Shown here: positions 6,661 to 13,400 of the stretch, piece by piece
How positions within the stretch are numbered: position 1 is the stretch's first letter
Layout: each line of letters begins with the position of its first letter
DNA from: Bacillota bacterium
GTDB taxonomy: Bacteria > Bacillota > Clostridia > Saccharofermentanales > Fastidiosipilaceae
Reading direction: 5' to 3'
Length of the DNA: 15,028 nt
Assembly (NCBI GenBank): GCA_023388205.1
Contig: JAEWGS010000013.1
Coordinates: 1 to 15,028, forward strand
The notes under the pieces: model-generated
The model's database searches: none
What the model was told of the DNA's origin: nothing
What the model saw: only the letters and a program-made list of their open reading frames with translations
Position numbers and translations under genes: made by a program

Positions 6661-6732
6661 GCTTTCGCCAAATGTTCGAAGCGACATCCGCGCTTTCGTA
6701 TCAGCGCCACCCTGTTTGACCGCGGCGCGGTC
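6661..6732. repeat. Three successive inverted repeats downstream of the sulfatase
   Basis: The spacer holds GCTTTCG/CGAAGC (6661-6682, one bulge), GCGCT/AGCGC (6690-6707) and GACCGCG/CGCGGTC around one base (6718-6732). None has a T-run on the minus strand, so they are not classic terminators, although the last begins only 18 bases after the sulfatase stop. They may form 3'-end stem-loops. Confidence 0.5.
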
Positions 6733-6750
6733 TGACTCCTTGCATCCTCA

Positions 6751-8607
6751 CTACTTTTTTTGGCCCTCGGCCTCAAGTTCCTCCGGGCTTCGCTTGAACG
6801 CGCTATAAAAAGAAGATGGACGCGCGAGCTCATCGTTTAACTTGTCGAGCCCAATTTTTTCTACCAAGGTCTGTTCATTTGAAAAAAGGTTCGTACCCAA
6901 GCCGGCACGTTCTCCCTCTATGGTCACGCCCAGAGCCGCCAAACTTGTGGGGAAAAGATCAAAAGGCGCGAAGTTCCTTGAATACATGCGATCTTTACTT
7001 GCAGGAATCACAGAATTGACATACATATTCACAATCGTGCGCTCATAATTGGGGTCCCAGCCTTTGAAGAACTCTTTGTCCATCGAGCGATGATCACCCG
7101 TGATCAAAATGGTCGTATTGTCGTAAAAATCTTGCTGCTTGATCCACTCCACAAAGCGGACCACTTCACCTTGAGAATAATGAATCACGTTGGCGTACTG
7201 TTTCGCAAAAGGTTTGTTTTTCATATTTTTGGAAACGTACCCATTTGGGAAGTGTGTGTCCGCATTTTCCAAAATGAAGTAGAAAGGCTTGCCTTCTTTA
7301 GACAGACGCGTGAGTTCTTCTTTGGCAAACTCATAAAGCTTGTCATCTTCATAGCCCCACCACTCTCTGTAATTCTTGGGTAAATAGCCTTCTTTTTTCG
7401 CGTAAGTATGGTCAAACACTTTGAAATTCCCGTGATCAACATACCAATCACCGAGGCTGCCCCAAGCCGCATTCGCCCCTAGCATAATTTCATTGTTGTA
7501 TCCATGTGCTGCAAACAAATCACCCAGCGTGACAAAGTCAGGATAAAGCGTCTGCTGATGGGCATTGGTGAAAATTGCGGACTTCATGGACATGCCCGCA
7601 TTCATGTTGAGCATGCCGGCGATCGAATGAGACGCCCCATAAGTCTGATGAGGTCCACCAAAATCATGGTCAGTATGAGAAAAGTGCACACTCTCTGCAT
7701 TGAGCTTCGCGAGATCTGGCATCAAATTGTTCTCGTCGTAGCCCCCGAGGTCTTTAGAATAAAAACTGTTTTCCACCGACTCCATCAGAATATGGATGAA
7801 ATTGCGTTTTTTCTCTGGGAATTTCACGACCGTAAAAGGATCCACGTAATTCTCTTCAATAAAAGTCGAAGGATTAAATTGGCTTTCGATGACATCCTTA
7901 AGGGGAAGTTTGTGAAAAGCGTAGGCCCAGCCACTGACCATCAGAACCAAGGCCAAGACAAACGCACTCAGACGAAAAAGACGAGAAGGCAAGGTGACTT
8001 TGGGCTCGTTCTCCTGCGCTTCTGATTTGCTGCGCTTGTAGTAAGAAACATAAAGTCGCCCAATTTGCGCACCCCAAAAAGCCACAAAAAGGATCGGAGC
8101 GATGATGTAGTTCGCAACTTGCGCATTCGTGTCCGCCGTCGCATCACCGCCGCCTCCGCCAATTAAGGTGAAAATAAATTGATCCGGTGCCAGGTTTCCG
8201 AAAAAGTCGATAAACCAGCGAGAAATAAAAAATCCAAAGCCCCCTACAAACAAAATAAAGAAGCCCCAAATCGCCCAAATCGTGTTCGCCACGTACGGTG
8301 TTTTTTGACGAACAGGCCGATACGTGTCCCGCCAAATACGACCGATCGCTTTGAAAATGAACAGCAGCAAGACATCATAGGCGAGGTAATAAAGATAGAC
8401 CGTATAATCTGGCGCCCAACGATACAGATATCGATGATTCAAGAAAATGATGATCATAGATGCGATCATCTGGCTGTTAAGCGACAATAAAATTGTATTG
8501 ATCCACCATTTGGCTGTGCAGTGAAAATGCGCGTGCGTCTTTTTTTCTCCTAGATAAAAAAACGCCACGGTCAAGACAAGAATGAGAAGTTGAACGAGTA
8601 AGAACAT
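6751..8607 (-). CDS. LTA synthase / MdoB-family membrane phosphoglycerol transferase (sulfatase fold)
   Basis: This is a polytopic membrane protein of 618 residues with an extracytoplasmic alkaline-phosphatase/sulfatase-type domain. Hydrophobic segments lie near 1-19, 36-56, 71-87, 108-128, 164-183 and 213-231, followed by the catalytic domain from about 265. Metal and active-site residues of the LtaS/OpgB family can be placed: Glu276 in LMESVEN, the presumed nucleophile Thr322 in HQTYGAS, His452 in NADTHFP, and Asp505-His506 in TGDH. The FGNLAPDQFIFTL segment (about 136-148) is typical of the MdoB-like branch. Family members move phosphoglycerol from phosphatidylglycerol to lipoteichoic acid or glycans; the acceptor here is unknown. 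The frame stays open to 8793, but the ATG at 8607 has GAGG 8 bases upstream and begins directly with the first helix. It is transcribed divergently from the LURP-one gene. Confidence 0.88.
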   Translation of the reverse strand: MFLLVQLLILVLTVAFFYLGEKKTHAHFHCTAKWWINTILLSLNSQMIASMIIIFLNHRYLYRWAPDYTVYLYYLAYDVLLLFIFKAIGRIWRDTYRPVRQKTPYVANTIWAIWGFFILFVGGFGFFISRWFIDFFGNLAPDQFIFTLIGGGGGDATADTNAQVANYIIAPILFVAFWGAQIGRLYVSYYKRSKSEAQENEPKVTLPSRLFRLSAFVLALVLMVSGWAYAFHKLPLKDVIESQFNPSTFIEENYVDPFTVVKFPEKKRNFIHILMESVENSFYSKDLGGYDENNLMPDLAKLNAESVHFSHTDHDFGGPHQTYGASHSIAGMLNMNAGMSMKSAIFTNAHQQTLYPDFVTLGDLFAAHGYNNEIMLGANAAWGSLGDWYVDHGNFKVFDHTYAKKEGYLPKNYREWWGYEDDKLYEFAKEELTRLSKEGKPFYFILENADTHFPNGYVSKNMKNKPFAKQYANVIHYSQGEVVRFVEWIKQQDFYDNTTILITGDHRSMDKEFFKGWDPNYERTIVNMYVNSVIPASKDRMYSRNFAPFDLFPTSLAALGVTIEGERAGLGTNLFSNEQTLVEKIGLDKLNDELARPSSFYSAFKRSPEELEAEGQKK

Positions 8608-8813
8608 ATCGTACGCCTCTTTGTATTTTTTGCTTAAGGACACATATTCTAATGCTTTTTTGAGCCCAAATCTTTCGTCTTTTTTGAACGCGCCCGTCGA
8701 TAAAAAAAAATTAAAATGTCCACCGCATTTTCCGCAATATTTTTCACCCCTACCAGCGCCCGCTTTTTCGTATAATGCATAAGTATTAATCACTTTACGA
8801 TCAAGGAGAACTT
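8608..8813. other. Divergent promoter region between sulfatase and LURP-one genes
   Basis: This A+T-rich spacer (206 bases) holds start signals for both strands. On the minus strand a possible promoter is TTGCGG then TTTAAT about 16 bases on (near 8738-8710), next to a run of nine T. On the plus strand TATAAT lies at 8771-8776. An open frame in phase with the sulfatase crosses it but has no start with a ribosome site. Confidence 0.5.
8771..8776 (+). promoter_or_regulatory. -10 box for the LURP-one gene
   Basis: A perfect TATAAT lies 37 bases before the ATG. No good -35 hexamer is seen at the normal distance (CCCTAC at 17), so an activator or an unusual promoter may be involved. Confidence 0.45.
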
Positions 8814-9293
8814 ATGTCGGTTTATCTCATCAAACAGAAAATTTTTAAGATCACGGATCATTTCCCGATTTGCCGCGAAGATGGCAGCACCGCCTTTTAT
8901 TTGAACCAAAAATTCAACATGCTCAAATACCACGCCGTGCTTGAAGGCCCTAACTCCGAACCCATCTGCGAAATTCAAGAAAAAGTCCTCGCCTGGCTCA
9001 ACACTTTTGAGATCAAATTCTCCAACGGCCAGAATATGGTCATGAAACAAAAACTCAACTTGTTTCACCGGAATTTCGACATCGAAGGAAGCTTCGGCAA
9101 AATCGAGCTCAAGGGCTCCTTTTCTGATTTTGACTTCTCCGTCTATTATGAGGGCGAGAAAATCGCTGAAATCAGTCGCAAATTTTTGACCGTGCGCGAC
9201 CAGTTCCGTGTCGAAACGTATCAAGAGCGTTTTGATGTGATGGTCATTGCCATCTGCCTTTGCCTCGACAAAAATTTGGACAAATCATATTAA
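8814..9293 (+). CDS. LURP-one-related (YxjI/tubby-like fold) protein
   Basis: This is a small 159-residue protein that matches the LURP-one-related family pattern. It starts with YLIKQKIFKITDHFPICRED and continues with alternating beta strands: a central GPNSEPICEIQEKVLAW segment, FDIEGSFGKIELKGSF, and an end segment with EISRKFLTVRDQFRVE. The family folds as a tubby-like beta barrel around a central helix. In plants it is linked to defence and membranes; the bacterial function is not known. No signal peptide is seen; the C-terminal hydrophobic helix (about 144-152) is likely the buried central helix rather than a membrane anchor. The start is clear: AAGGAG lies 5 bases before the ATG. It is a single-gene unit with a TATAAT upstream and a strong terminator downstream, divergent from the LtaS-like gene. 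Confidence 0.8.
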   Translation: MSVYLIKQKIFKITDHFPICREDGSTAFYLNQKFNMLKYHAVLEGPNSEPICEIQEKVLAWLNTFEIKFSNGQNMVMKQKLNLFHRNFDIEGSFGKIELKGSFSDFDFSVYYEGEKIAEISRKFLTVRDQFRVETYQERFDVMVIAICLCLDKNLDKSY

Positions 9294-9328
9294 GTTGCCG
9301 CTGCTTGCTTAACTCAAGATTGAATTTG

Positions 9329-9350
9329 AAAAAGCGCAGCCGCGCTTTTT
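9329..9350 (+). terminator. Intrinsic terminator after the LURP-one gene
   Basis: AAAAAGCGC and GCGCTTTTT form a perfect 9-bp stem with a 4-base loop, followed by CCTTTTT. It lies 36 bases after the stop. By symmetry it could also work on the minus strand. Confidence 0.88.
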
Positions 9351-9424
9351 CCTTTTTCAGTCAAATGCATAGGCTCATTCCATCCCGATCCGTTCAACAC
9401 CCCTCAAGATCCTAGCGGTCCAAG

Positions 9425-9514
9425 CGCGACCACCGCAGCCTTCAAGACAGCTCTTGCTATCCCGCGACCACCGCAGCGTTTCAAGACAGCTTCAACGTTT
9501 CAAGACAGCTTCAA
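9425..9514. repeat. Direct repeats in the speA leader
   Basis: CGCGACCACCGCAG occurs at 9425-9438 and 9463-9476 (38-base period). TTCAAGACAGCT occurs three times, at 9441, 9480 and 9499. The last two belong to an 18-base unit repeated perfectly with a 19-base period (9478-9495 and 9497-9514). The array ends about 10 bases before the speA ribosome binding site, so it will be part of the speA leader if transcription starts upstream. Confidence 0.85.
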
Positions 9515-9534
9515 ATAGTAGAAAGGAGGCTCCC

Positions 9535-11292
9535 ATGCGCCGTTCCCCCAAAAATCCACAAAACCGTATCGCGAGCACTCAGCGCGCGAATAAACTCGCC
9601 TCACAAAAACCAATGGCGAAGTCCCCAGATAGCGACGCAGGGTGCCCGCAAAACGAAGGCGAAAAAAAGAGTCTCTCCTCCGATCCTTGGATGCCAACGA
9701 CTCCGTCCGCTGATCCTTGTGCAAAACTCAACCTGGACTTCAGATCGACGCAGCTCACTCAAGGCTCCGGAGCCATTTGGGGCGACAGATTGGCTTCAAA
9801 TTCCGCTATCACCACTTTTTATAACCACACCGGGACTCAATATCGTCTGGACCAAAGTCAAGCGCCCCTCCTCGATGCCTTGAGTGCCTACCGCCAAAAT
9901 CGCATCGTTTCTTTTGACGTCCCTGGCCACAAGCAAGGTCGCGGCAATCCTGAGCTCACGAACTTCTTGGGCACAAGCTGTCTCAGTGTCGACGTCAATT
10001 CGATGAAACCCTTAGACAACCTCATTCATCCCGTCTCAGTGATCAAAGAAGCGCAGGCTTTGTGTGCGGATGCCTTCGGAGCGCGTGATGCCTTTTTTAT
10101 GGTGAACGGGACGAGCTCTGCGGTCCAAAACATGGTGCTTTGTAGCGTCGGCGAGGGCGATAAGATCATCATGCCCCGAAACGTCCATCGCAGCGCCATC
10201 AATGCACTCATTTTAAGCGGGGCACGTCCGATCTATGTCGATCCAGATATCAATCAGGAATTGGGGATCCCCCTCGGGATGCGCCGTGAGCAGATTCTAA
10301 AAGCAATTCAAAAGCATCCGGATGCCAAAGCCATCTTGGTCAACAACCCGACCTACTACGGTGTCTGCGCAGATCTCAAGGCGATCACTGATCTTGCACA
10401 CGCGCACGGCATGCGGGTTTTAGTTGATGAAGCTCACGGCACGCATTTTTATTTCGGAGCCAATCTGCCCATCTCAGCCATGGCTGCCGGTGCAGACATG
10501 GCGGCCGTCTCAACGCATAAAACGGGCGGTTCTTTGACTCAGTCGAGTCTTTTGCTCGTCGGAGATACACCCACCGCTCCAGCAACTTCCTATGTTTCTC
10601 AAATTTTGAACCTCACCCAAACGACCTCCGCCTCTTATCTCCTGATGGTTTCTTTGGATATCACGCGCCGCGCTTTGGTCAAAGACGGCGCAACCTGGTA
10701 CGCCAATGTCTGCCGCTTGACGGATTATGCGCGCCAAGAACTCGAATGGATGGGCTATGAACCCTTTTCGGTGCGCCATTGCGACGGGGATGCTTTTTAT
10801 GCTTTTGACCGCACCAAACTTTCGATTCATACCCGCGCCTTAGGTCTGACCGGTCTTGAAGTTTACGATTTACTTCGCGACGATTACGGGATTCAAATCG
10901 AGTTCGGCGATCTTGGAAACATTCTCGCGATTTTGTCGGTCGGAGATCGTCCTGGCGCACTTGAGCGCCTGCTCTCCGCACTCAGTGAAATTCAGCGTTT
11001 GCACGCGAGCGAAAGCGCGAAAAAGCTCCCATCTGAGTATCTCGAGCCAGATCCTATCCTCAGTCCAAAGCAGGCTTTCTTTGCGCCTAAGCAGTCGCTG
11101 CCGCGCCGTCAGTGCATCGGCCGCATCGCGGCAGAATTTGTCATGTGTTATCCACCCGGTATCCCCATTCTCGCCCCAGGTGAACGCATCCACGAAGGCA
11201 TCCTCGATTACATCGAAAGCGCCATGGCGCACGGTGCGTCGATGACGGGGCCCGCAGATCCCAGCCTCGAAACTTTGCAAGTGACGGTCTAG
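9535..11292 (+). CDS. speA: Arginine decarboxylase (Orn/Lys/Arg decarboxylase, PLP-dependent, Gram-positive type)
   Basis: This PLP enzyme of 585 residues is predicted to turn arginine into agmatine. It has the aspartate-aminotransferase-like fold of the Orn/Lys/Arg decarboxylase major domain. PLLDAL (111-116) and VPGHKQGRG (about 129-137) open the conserved core. NGTSSAVQ lies at 192-199, VDEAHGTH carries Asp298 and His301, and STHKTGG carries the PLP lysine Lys329. The C-terminal domain has the YPPGIPILAPGE motif. Arginine is preferred over lysine or ornithine as substrate because speE and agmatinase follow; this is context, not sequence. The ATG at 9535 has AAAGGAGG 7 bases upstream. Relatives of about 480-490 residues begin near PLLDAL, so here about 105 extra, low-complexity residues precede the core. 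An alternative TTG at 9790 would remove most of this, with a weaker ribosome site. Confidence 0.92.
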   Translation: MRRSPKNPQNRIASTQRANKLASQKPMAKSPDSDAGCPQNEGEKKSLSSDPWMPTTPSADPCAKLNLDFRSTQLTQGSGAIWGDRLASNSAITTFYNHTGTQYRLDQSQAPLLDALSAYRQNRIVSFDVPGHKQGRGNPELTNFLGTSCLSVDVNSMKPLDNLIHPVSVIKEAQALCADAFGARDAFFMVNGTSSAVQNMVLCSVGEGDKIIMPRNVHRSAINALILSGARPIYVDPDINQELGIPLGMRREQILKAIQKHPDAKAILVNNPTYYGVCADLKAITDLAHAHGMRVLVDEAHGTHFYFGANLPISAMAAGADMAAVSTHKTGGSLTQSSLLLVGDTPTAPATSYVSQILNLTQTTSASYLLMVSLDITRRALVKDGATWYANVCRLTDYARQELEWMGYEPFSVRHCDGDAFYAFDRTKLSIHTRALGLTGLEVYDLLRDDYGIQIEFGDLGNILAILSVGDRPGALERLLSALSEIQRLHASESAKKLPSEYLEPDPILSPKQAFFAPKQSLPRRQCIGRIAAEFVMCYPPGIPILAPGERIHEGILDYIESAMAHGASMTGPADPSLETLQVTV

Positions 11293-11634
11293 ATATTGGG
11301 CAAAGATCTGAGCCTTTGTCGCGCCGGTTCAATCGTTTGCCGCGCGCCGATTCAATCGTTTGTCGCGCCGATCCGCGCCGATCGCTCGGCACACCAGTCT
11401 GATCCTCTCAGGCAAAAACCCACTCTTTTGCTACATCGATCCAAGGATTGGAGACGAAGGCCCGCACAGCGCGTAAAATAAACGTCGCAGGACTTTTCAA
11501 AAACAAAGCCGCGCACCACCCCAAGAATGGAACGGCGCTCTAAAAATCAAACGGCGCCCCAGACTTAAACGCCCGATCCTCTAGAATCCTACACTCTGCG
11601 GCCATACCCGCCGCAACAAGGAGGCCTCTTGCTC
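11293..11634. other. Spacer between speA and speE
   Basis: This 342-base spacer has no convincing gene. Just after speA lies a weak hairpin (11299-11320) without a T-run. Short direct duplications follow (11321-11380, and AACGGCGC at 11531 and 11550). Possible -10-like hexamers (TAGAAT at 11582-11587) lack a -35 partner. I see no clear terminator, so read-through from speA is possible. Confidence 0.6.
11321..11380. repeat. 20-bp near-perfect direct repeat, 23-base period
   Basis: A 20-base unit at 11321-11340 recurs at 11344-11363 with two mismatches (18 of 20). It is followed by shorter GCGCCGAT copies at 11365 and near 11375. The array lies about 30 bases after the speA stop. Confidence 0.8.
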
Positions 11635-12483
11635 ATGAAAGAACTTTGGTTCAGTGAATACGCAACCGAGAATGTAAGGTTTAGCTTTCGCGTCGAAAAA
11701 GAGCTTTTTGATCTACAGACGGACTACCAGCGCATCAATATTTTTCAAAGTTCTGACTTTGGCACCATGCTTTTGCTCGATGGCTGCGTGATGCTGACGG
11801 AAAAAGATGAATTCATCTACCACGAGATGATCACACACGTTCCTTTGGCCGTACATCCAAATTTGCGCCGCGCCCTTATCATCGGTATGGGAAATGGCGG
11901 CACCTGCTACGAGCTCTGCCGTTTTCCAAATGTTGAACACATCGACCTCGTCGAAATCGACCCCGCCATCCCTGAAATCGCCAAGCGCTTTTTCCCGCAC
12001 AAGGCCGCCGCTCTTGAAGATCCGCGCGTCCACTTACATCTCGCGGACGGTCTTTCATTTGTACGTAAAATGCAAGACACATACGACCTCATCATCGTCG
12101 ATAATACCGACCCCTATGGACCTGGCGAAGGTCTTTTTACAAAAGAATTTTACGGAAACTGTTATCGCGCCCTCAAAGAAGATGGCATTCTCGTCAATCA
12201 GCACGAAAGCCCCTATTACATTTCTGACGCCAAAACCGTGCAAAAGACGCATCAAAAAACAAAATCCGTATTCCCCATCAACCGCCTTTACCAAGCGCAC
12301 ATTCCAACTTATCCTTCAGGTCACTGGCTCTTTGGCTTCATCTCCAAGCGCTATGATCCCATCTCGGATCTAAATCCGAAGCAGTGGGAAAGCTTTCAGC
12401 TCCAGACGAACTACTACAACTTAGATTTGCACCGCGGCTGTTTCGCCTTGCCCACCTATGTACAGGCGCTTTTACAAAACTAA
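11635..12483 (+). CDS. speE: Spermidine synthase (polyamine aminopropyltransferase)
   Basis: This enzyme transfers an aminopropyl group from decarboxylated AdoMet to putrescine. The 282-residue protein has the family layout: an N-terminal beta domain with LLLDGCVMLTEKDEFIYHEM (about 46-65), then a Rossmann methyltransferase-like domain. There are a glycine-rich loop IIGMGNGGT (82-90), VEID (Glu107), ADG (Asp138), DNTDPYGPGEGLF (Asp156, Asp159) and IPTYPSGHWLFGF near the end. The usual loop is GGGDGG; here the conserved Asp is Asn87 (codon AAT). I chose the ATG at 11635, which gives the typical MKELWF start; AAGGAGG lies 10 bases upstream. A TTG two codons earlier is 4 bases from the same site and is possible. 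The gene lies between speA and speB, so putrescine would be supplied by the two neighbours. Confidence 0.92.
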   Translation: MKELWFSEYATENVRFSFRVEKELFDLQTDYQRINIFQSSDFGTMLLLDGCVMLTEKDEFIYHEMITHVPLAVHPNLRRALIIGMGNGGTCYELCRFPNVEHIDLVEIDPAIPEIAKRFFPHKAAALEDPRVHLHLADGLSFVRKMQDTYDLIIVDNTDPYGPGEGLFTKEFYGNCYRALKEDGILVNQHESPYYISDAKTVQKTHQKTKSVFPINRLYQAHIPTYPSGHWLFGFISKRYDPISDLNPKQWESFQLQTNYYNLDLHRGCFALPTYVQALLQN

Positions 12484-12512
12484 GAATGCAAAAGACAAGA
12501 AAGGACTCTCCC

Positions 12513-13400
12513 ATGACACAAAACTTAAATCCCATCAACGAACTCGTCCAAAAGCCCTGTTTTATGGCGCTCGACTGCCCTTACGAAAAAGCGCGCACCG
12601 TCGTCTATGGCGCCGGCTTTGACAGCACCTGTTCCAATCGTCCGGGCACACGTTTTGCCGCGCAAGTGATGCGCCAAGATTTCATCGGGCTCGAAACTTA
12701 TTCGCCTTATCTCGACAAAGATCTCCTCGATTCTTCCATCTCCGACCTCGGCGATCTGGATATGCCGATCGGTCAACCTGAAGAAGCTGTCTCCCTCGTC
12801 GAAAAACTCCAAGACCGCTTGCTTTCGGATGGAAAAATCCCCTGTATGATCGGCGGTGAACATCTGCTGACGCTCGGTTCTTTTCGTGCGACACTCAAGC
12901 ATCACCCAGATTTGGTGCTCGTTCAACTCGATGCGCACACGGATCTTCGAGACGATTACTTAGGCTTGAAACTCTCGCACGCATCTGTCGTGCGCCGCTG
13001 TCATGACCTCGTCGGAGATGGCCGAATTTACCAATTTGGAATTCGCTCCGGTGAAGCCGCCGAGTGGCTCTTTGCCAAAGAACACACCTCGCTTTTCCCT
13101 TTTAACCTTGATTCGCTCGTTCAAGGGATAGAGCCGCTCATCCAAAGCCAAGTCCCGGTATATTTGACGCTCGACTTAGATGTTTTGGATCCTTCCGTTT
13201 TCCCTGGAACGGGCACGCCTGAACCGGGTGGCGTCAGTTTCGAAGCCTTGCGTGTTGCTTTGACCGAGCTGGCCAAACTCCACGTCGTCGCCTTTGACCT
13301 CATGGAACTGTCTCCGCCTTACGATCCTTCTGGGATTTCTAGTGCGGCTGCCTGCAAAGCGCTCCGCGAAATGCTCTTACTCTACTCATGTGCCCGCTAG
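12513..13400 (+). CDS. speB: Agmatinase (ureohydrolase family)
   Basis: This hydrolase is predicted to cleave agmatine to putrescine and urea with a two-manganese centre. The 295-residue product has all the ureohydrolase motifs: GGEHLLTLG (His117), LDAHTDL (Asp140, His142, Asp144), SHASVVRR (His156), and TLDLDVLDPSVFPGTGTPEPGG (Asp221, Asp223). FDLMELSPPYDPSG near 265-280 carries the conserved Glu. Length and motif spacing fit agmatinases and bacterial arginases. Agmatinase is favoured because a probable arginine decarboxylase and spermidine synthase sit upstream. The ATG at 12513 follows an AAAGGA ribosome site, and the gene starts 29 bases after speE, so they are very likely one operon. The frame is open further upstream inside speE but that extension has no family similarity. 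The last 13 bases overlap the next gene. Confidence 0.93.
   Translation: MTQNLNPINELVQKPCFMALDCPYEKARTVVYGAGFDSTCSNRPGTRFAAQVMRQDFIGLETYSPYLDKDLLDSSISDLGDLDMPIGQPEEAVSLVEKLQDRLLSDGKIPCMIGGEHLLTLGSFRATLKHHPDLVLVQLDAHTDLRDDYLGLKLSHASVVRRCHDLVGDGRIYQFGIRSGEAAEWLFAKEHTSLFPFNLDSLVQGIEPLIQSQVPVYLTLDLDVLDPSVFPGTGTPEPGGVSFEALRVALTELAKLHVVAFDLMELSPPYDPSGISSAAACKALREMLLLYSCAR

Noticed and set aside
6718..6732. GACCGCG/CGCGGTC palindrome as an intrinsic terminator of the LtaS-like gene
   Set aside because: The loop is a single base and no T-run follows on the minus strand; listed as an inverted repeat only.
6597..6833. Minus-strand open frame spanning the end of the LtaS-like gene and the phnD promoter region
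   Set aside because: It overlaps a real gene in another frame, crosses three inverted repeats and the phnD control region, and its residues look like a translated spacer.
8790..9224. Minus-strand open frame of 144 codons opposite the LURP-one gene
   Set aside because: It is fully antisense to a gene with a strong ribosome site and family match, has no ribosome site of its own and no family resemblance; codon-composition shadow.
9425..9514. Spacer repeats as a CRISPR array
   Set aside because: Units are short, only two or three copies, with periods of 19 or 38 and no spacer diversity or cas genes nearby.
11299..11320. Hairpin just after the speA stop as a terminator
   Set aside because: It has a 7-bp stem with a G-U pair but no T-run follows (GCGCCGG instead), so termination is not supported.
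11894..12373. Plus-strand open frame of 159 codons inside speE
   Set aside because: It lies in another frame of a well-matched gene, with a Ser/Thr/Pro-rich composition typical of shadow frames.
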